Below are positions 52,340-54,459 of a DNA stretch of 54,459 nt, one piece after another (positions within the stretch are counted from its first letter, which is position 1; each line of letters opens with the position of its first letter). The DNA is taken from positions 1 through 54,459 of the forward strand of contig CAINCU010000058.1 of NCBI GenBank assembly GCA_903847155.1, in the 5' to 3' direction. The notes beneath the pieces were generated by a model that saw only the letters and a program-made list of their open reading frames with translations, was not told the DNA's origin and made no database searches. Position numbers and translations under genes: made by a program. The DNA is from an uncultured Gallionellaceae bacterium. Its GTDB lineage: Bacteria > Pseudomonadota > Gammaproteobacteria > Burkholderiales > Gallionellaceae.

Positions 52340-53683
52340 TCAGGGTGTGGGTTCAGTATTCCTGAGTTTGCGATACAGGGTGCGTTCGCTGATTCCCAGT
52401 TGTTCTGCCAGAGTTTTGCGGTCGCCTTGGAAGTGTTGCGATGCCCATGCGAGGTAATTTTTTTCCAGATTTTGCAGTGGGGCGATTTCTACAAACGGCC
52501 CTGTTTCCGCCATTCCGTTCGCTGCGCTTTTCAACGTGTCCAAAAAGAGATGCTGGGGCTGGATGGTGTTACCGTCCGCCATGATCAGCGCACGCTCCAG
52601 GATATTGCGCAGTTCCCGCACATTGCCGGGAAAATCGTGGCACATCAGGATTGAAAGCGCTTGCTCACTAAGGGCGATTTTCCTTACTTTATCCAGACGG
52701 GATAACAGGCGGGTTACCAGCATCGGAATATCTTCAGCCCGCTCGCGTAGCGGCGGCAAACGGATGGGGAACACGTTGATGCGATAAAACAAGTCTTGAC
52801 GAAAAGTGCCATCGCGCACCATTTGTGCCAGATCGCGATGGGTTGCGGTAACCAGCCGGAAATCGGCGCGTAGCAGCTCCACACCGCCAACGCGCCGGTA
52901 GGTGCCCGCTTCCATCAGGCGCAACAGTTTGACCTGAAGTGATAACGGAATGTCGCCCACTTCGTCCAGAAACAAAGTACCGCCGCGCACAGCTTCCACT
53001 AGTCCGATCTTACGACCGACCGCACCCGTAAAAGCGCCTTTTTCATAACCGAACAGTTCGCTCTCGAACAGCGTTTCAGTCAGCCCTGAACATTCTAATG
53101 CCACAAAAGGGGCGGTTGCGCGCGGACTCATGTCATGGATGGCATGCGCAACCAGTTCTTTGCCAGTACCCGATTCGCCCAGCAACAACACCGAACTTTC
53201 CCACGCTGCCACACGCTTGGCGAGTTCAAGCATGCGGTTGAAAGGTCTGGAGTAGCCCACCAATTCCCTTTCACGCACGCCGTCATGCGCATGGCGCAGC
53301 GAGTACATGGTTTCCATGAAATAGAGCGTGTTGCCGGCCTTATTTTTGACCGGCACCATTTCCACTTCCACATGTTCTCTGCCAGCCGAGGTGTGATGCA
53401 CGTGCAGCACGCGATGGGGTTCGCCACTCTCTAATGCCACGCGTAGCGGACAGTTTTCCCCAGCTTGATCGCACGGCTTGTCATAGTGGTGTGAGAGTTC
53501 GTAGCAGTGGCGCCCCACGATTTGTTGATGGCCACCGAACTCCCTTTGGTAAGCCGTATTGGCAGCAATGATGCGGTATTGCCCGTTAAGCAGAATTTTG
53601 GGCTCGGGGAAACTGTCCAGTAATTGGAGGGTTTCTGCCGGAATGTCGGACAGTGAAGGAAGAGTGTCATTCTGGGCGGCCAT
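52340..53683 (-). CDS. Sigma-54 enhancer-binding regulator with cysteine-bearing PAS domain, 447 residues
   Basis: PAS domain (~15-130) with [20 protein letters not shown], three to four cysteines likely to bind a metal or iron-sulfur cluster. AAA+ domain (~140-375): [14 protein letters not shown] (Walker A), [18 protein letters not shown] (the sigma-54 contact loop GAFTGA), [11 protein letters not shown] (Walker B), [16 protein letters not shown]. Fis-type helix-turn-helix at the end ([18 protein letters not shown]). No receiver domain, so PAS is the sensor. It is divergent from a perfect sigma-54 promoter and probably drives it. Confidence 0.93.
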   Translation of the reverse strand: MAAQNDTLPSLSDIPAETLQLLDSFPEPKILLNGQYRIIAANTAYQREFGGHQQIVGRHCYELSHHYDKPCDQAGENCPLRVALESGEPHRVLHVHHTSAGREHVEVEMVPVKNKAGNTLYFMETMYSLRHAHDGVRERELVGYSRPFNRMLELAKRVAAWESSVLLLGESGTGKELVAHAIHDMSPRATAPFVALECSGLTETLFESELFGYEKGAFTGAVGRKIGLVEAVRGGTLFLDEVGDIPLSLQVKLLRLMEAGTYRRVGGVELLRADFRLVTATHRDLAQMVRDGTFRQDLFYRINVFPIRLPPLRERAEDIPMLVTRLLSRLDKVRKIALSEQALSILMCHDFPGNVRELRNILERALIMADGNTIQPQHLFLDTLKSAANGMAETGPFVEIAPLQNLEKNYLAWASQHFQGDRKTLAEQLGISERTLYRKLRNTEPTP

Positions 53684-53694
53684 GGTGGTAATGG

Positions 53695-53712
53695 TATGTC
53701 ATTTGTGGCATA
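53695..53712 (+). promoter_or_regulatory. Candidate upstream activator site for the sigma-54 regulator
   Basis: TATGTCA-TTTG-TGGCATA is an inverted repeat with one mismatch, about 88 bases upstream of the -24 element. Distance and symmetry suit an enhancer-binding regulator site; it is also near the regulator's own start. Confidence 0.4.
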
Positions 53713-53799
53713 GCAATCAACTTTAATTAAGCGATTCTGTTCTAGCCAAATACCGGCATCTACATGAAGAATAAAGATATTTGTGAAGCGATCAGCGGA

Positions 53800-53815
53800 T
53801 GGCACAGGGATTGCT
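53800..53815 (+). promoter_or_regulatory. Sigma-54 promoter (-24/-12), consensus match
   Basis: TGGCAC-AGGGA-TTGCT equals the TGGCAC-N5-TTGCW consensus exactly. It faces right, toward the ferredoxin-like frame and CcoG-like gene. The start site should be near 53827. Confidence 0.85.
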
Positions 53816-53990
53816 AATTTGAGGGCGTTAAACAGTCAATTGTGTCTGTGTTGGTTTCTTTCCTCCCTGATGGATTCTCCCGTCCTTCAGCTTTAGCCTG
53901 TAGCGCGGTGCGTTGCAGGTTTTTTTTGCCAACATTAAGTAAGAATTCCTCGAGTTAGCGTCACCGCAAAGTAAAGCCAAAATAGCACTA

Positions 53991-54155
53991 ATGTTTATTG
54001 AAGACATGATCCACTGCGAAGTGTGTGAACCCGAATGTCCGATTGGGGCGCTCGCGCAAGGCGAGGACATTTACATAATCGGCCTGGAAAATGCACTGCA
54101 TGCGGAAAGTCATGAGCAATTGCGAGCCAAGTTTGAGAGCCTGATGAAGGTGTGA
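53991..54155 (+). CDS. Degenerate ferredoxin-like small protein, 54 residues
   Basis: The sequence MIHCEVCEPECPIGALAQGE, DIYIIGL aligns with the first half of YfhL-type 2[4Fe-4S] ferredoxins (C-x2-C-x2-C-x3-C then EEIYxI). Here only three of the four cysteines of cluster I remain and none of cluster II. In place of the usual MALM start the DNA reads ATA-GCA-CTA-ATG, so the ancestral start appears changed and ATG 53991 has no ribosome site. The frame is open to its stop. It may be a decaying paralogue, or a specialised small protein. It is the first frame after the sigma-54 promoter. Confidence 0.5.
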   Translation: MFIEDMIHCEVCEPECPIGALAQGEDIYIIGLENALHAESHEQLRAKFESLMKV

Positions 54156-54266
54156 GCGTAACTCTATTCACCGTTAGGTACGTTGCCCGCTGTTCCGTGA
54201 CATAACACGGGATTTTACGGGCAAGGAAGTCGGCAATTTCCAAAAATATTATTAAGGAGAGATAGT

Positions 54267-54459
54267 GTGAATGACGAAGCAAAGAATGCGGAAATTGGAC
54301 ATGTCACGAACATCTATCACGAACTTGAGATGTGGAAAGTCAACCTTGGCGAAAAGACCATCCATGCCAAACGCATGCCGGGTTTCTTCCGTACTGTAAA
54401 AACCTATACCCAACTTGCGCTCTGGCTTCCCTTCTTTCTGATGCCATACATGCGCTGGA
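54267..54459 (+). CDS. CcoG/RdxA-like membrane iron-sulfur protein, N-terminal part only
   Basis: GTG 54267, after AAGGAGA, opens a frame through the window end (64 residues). TIHAKRMPGFFRTVKTYTQL followed by ALWLPFFLMPYMRW matches the first transmembrane start of CcoG (FixG/RdxA), normally -x-R-x-V-x-G-x-F-R- then PW-x-RW. CcoG helps copper reach cbb3 oxidase; related proteins carry two [4Fe-4S] clusters, which lie beyond the window. It follows the ferredoxin-like frame by 111 bases and is likely under the same sigma-54 promoter. Confidence 0.65.
   Translation, partial: MNDEAKNAEIGHVTNIYHELEMWKVNLGEKTIHAKRMPGFFRTVKTYTQLALWLPFFLMPYMRW

Larger units (their letters stand above)
53684..53990. 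promoter_or_regulatory. Regulatory region between the sigma-54 regulator and the ferredoxin-like frame
   Basis: It holds a candidate activator site (53695-53712) and the -24/-12 promoter (53800-53815), both listed separately, followed by a 175-base leader. A minus-strand frame here is not supported. Confidence 0.6.

Noticed and set aside
53828-54070. 80-codon minus-strand frame in the sigma-54 leader
   Set aside because: It lies across the promoter leader and the ferredoxin-like frame, and has no motif or ribosome site.

Overview
The window looks like a stretch of a Gram-negative chromosome, probably a betaproteobacterium (Gallionellaceae/Nitrosomonadales-like is a guess). The support is an outer-membrane porin, a sigma-54 enhancer-binding regulator with a matching -24/-12 promoter, a CcoG-like start, and mid-range GC. 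About 47 kb on the left is accessory DNA. It stops abruptly at a 45-bp copy of the 3' half of a tRNA-Pro(CGG) gene (47433-47477). To the right the sequence looks like ordinary chromosome.

Layout. 1-6.0 kb: an IS3-family end that truncates an AbiV-like gene, three Sel1-repeat genes with one small secreted protein, and a MerR regulator coupled to a VIT-vWA protein. 6.3-11.5 kb: two tyrosine recombinases, an XRE regulator, an excisionase-like protein, an HD-domain protein and a membrane protein, forming an integration module. 11.8-20 kb: a type I restriction-modification locus (hsdM-hsdS-AlbA/Schlafen-like ATPase-hsdR). 20.4-29.1 kb: a minus-strand block holding a Hachiman system (hamB/hamA), an HNH nuclease overlapping a PD-(D/E)XK-like protein, an OLD-family ATPase-nuclease and a frameshifted methyltransferase. 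29.4-34.1 kb: an NHL-repeat fragment, a TraB/TIKI-like protein, then a compact plus-strand operon of reverse transcriptase, PD-(D/E)XK nuclease and membrane-anchored protein. 34.4-41.9 kb: Fic, a nucleotidyltransferase/Phd toxin-antitoxin pair, a UvrD-like helicase, a possible ICE protein, and several gene relics. 41.9-47.3 kb: a 1769-residue protein with two tyrosine-recombinase domains, next to the tRNA fragment.

How it fits together. The accessory part is a defence island: at least five anti-phage or anti-plasmid modules lie between recombination genes. The island appears to have grown by repeated insertion and deletion. A decayed copy of the 3' end of the giant recombinase gene lies at 34.5 kb. 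Two hsdR 5' fragments (35.9 and 41.8 kb) break off at the same codon. A 160-bp piece of the 10.2-kb membrane-protein gene recurs at 41.6 kb. The giant recombinase beside the tRNA-Pro fragment is the natural candidate for having inserted the right end; the matching left end was not seen here.

The two best candidates for undescribed biology are the three-gene reverse transcriptase operon (30.9-34.1 kb), with a structured leader, and the giant tandem recombinase. A third is the nuclease pair at 24.7-26.4 kb. On the chromosomal side, a sigma-54 promoter faces a degenerate ferredoxin-like frame and a CcoG-like gene, and is probably controlled by the divergent regulator. All functional calls come from reading motifs and context; no database search was run.
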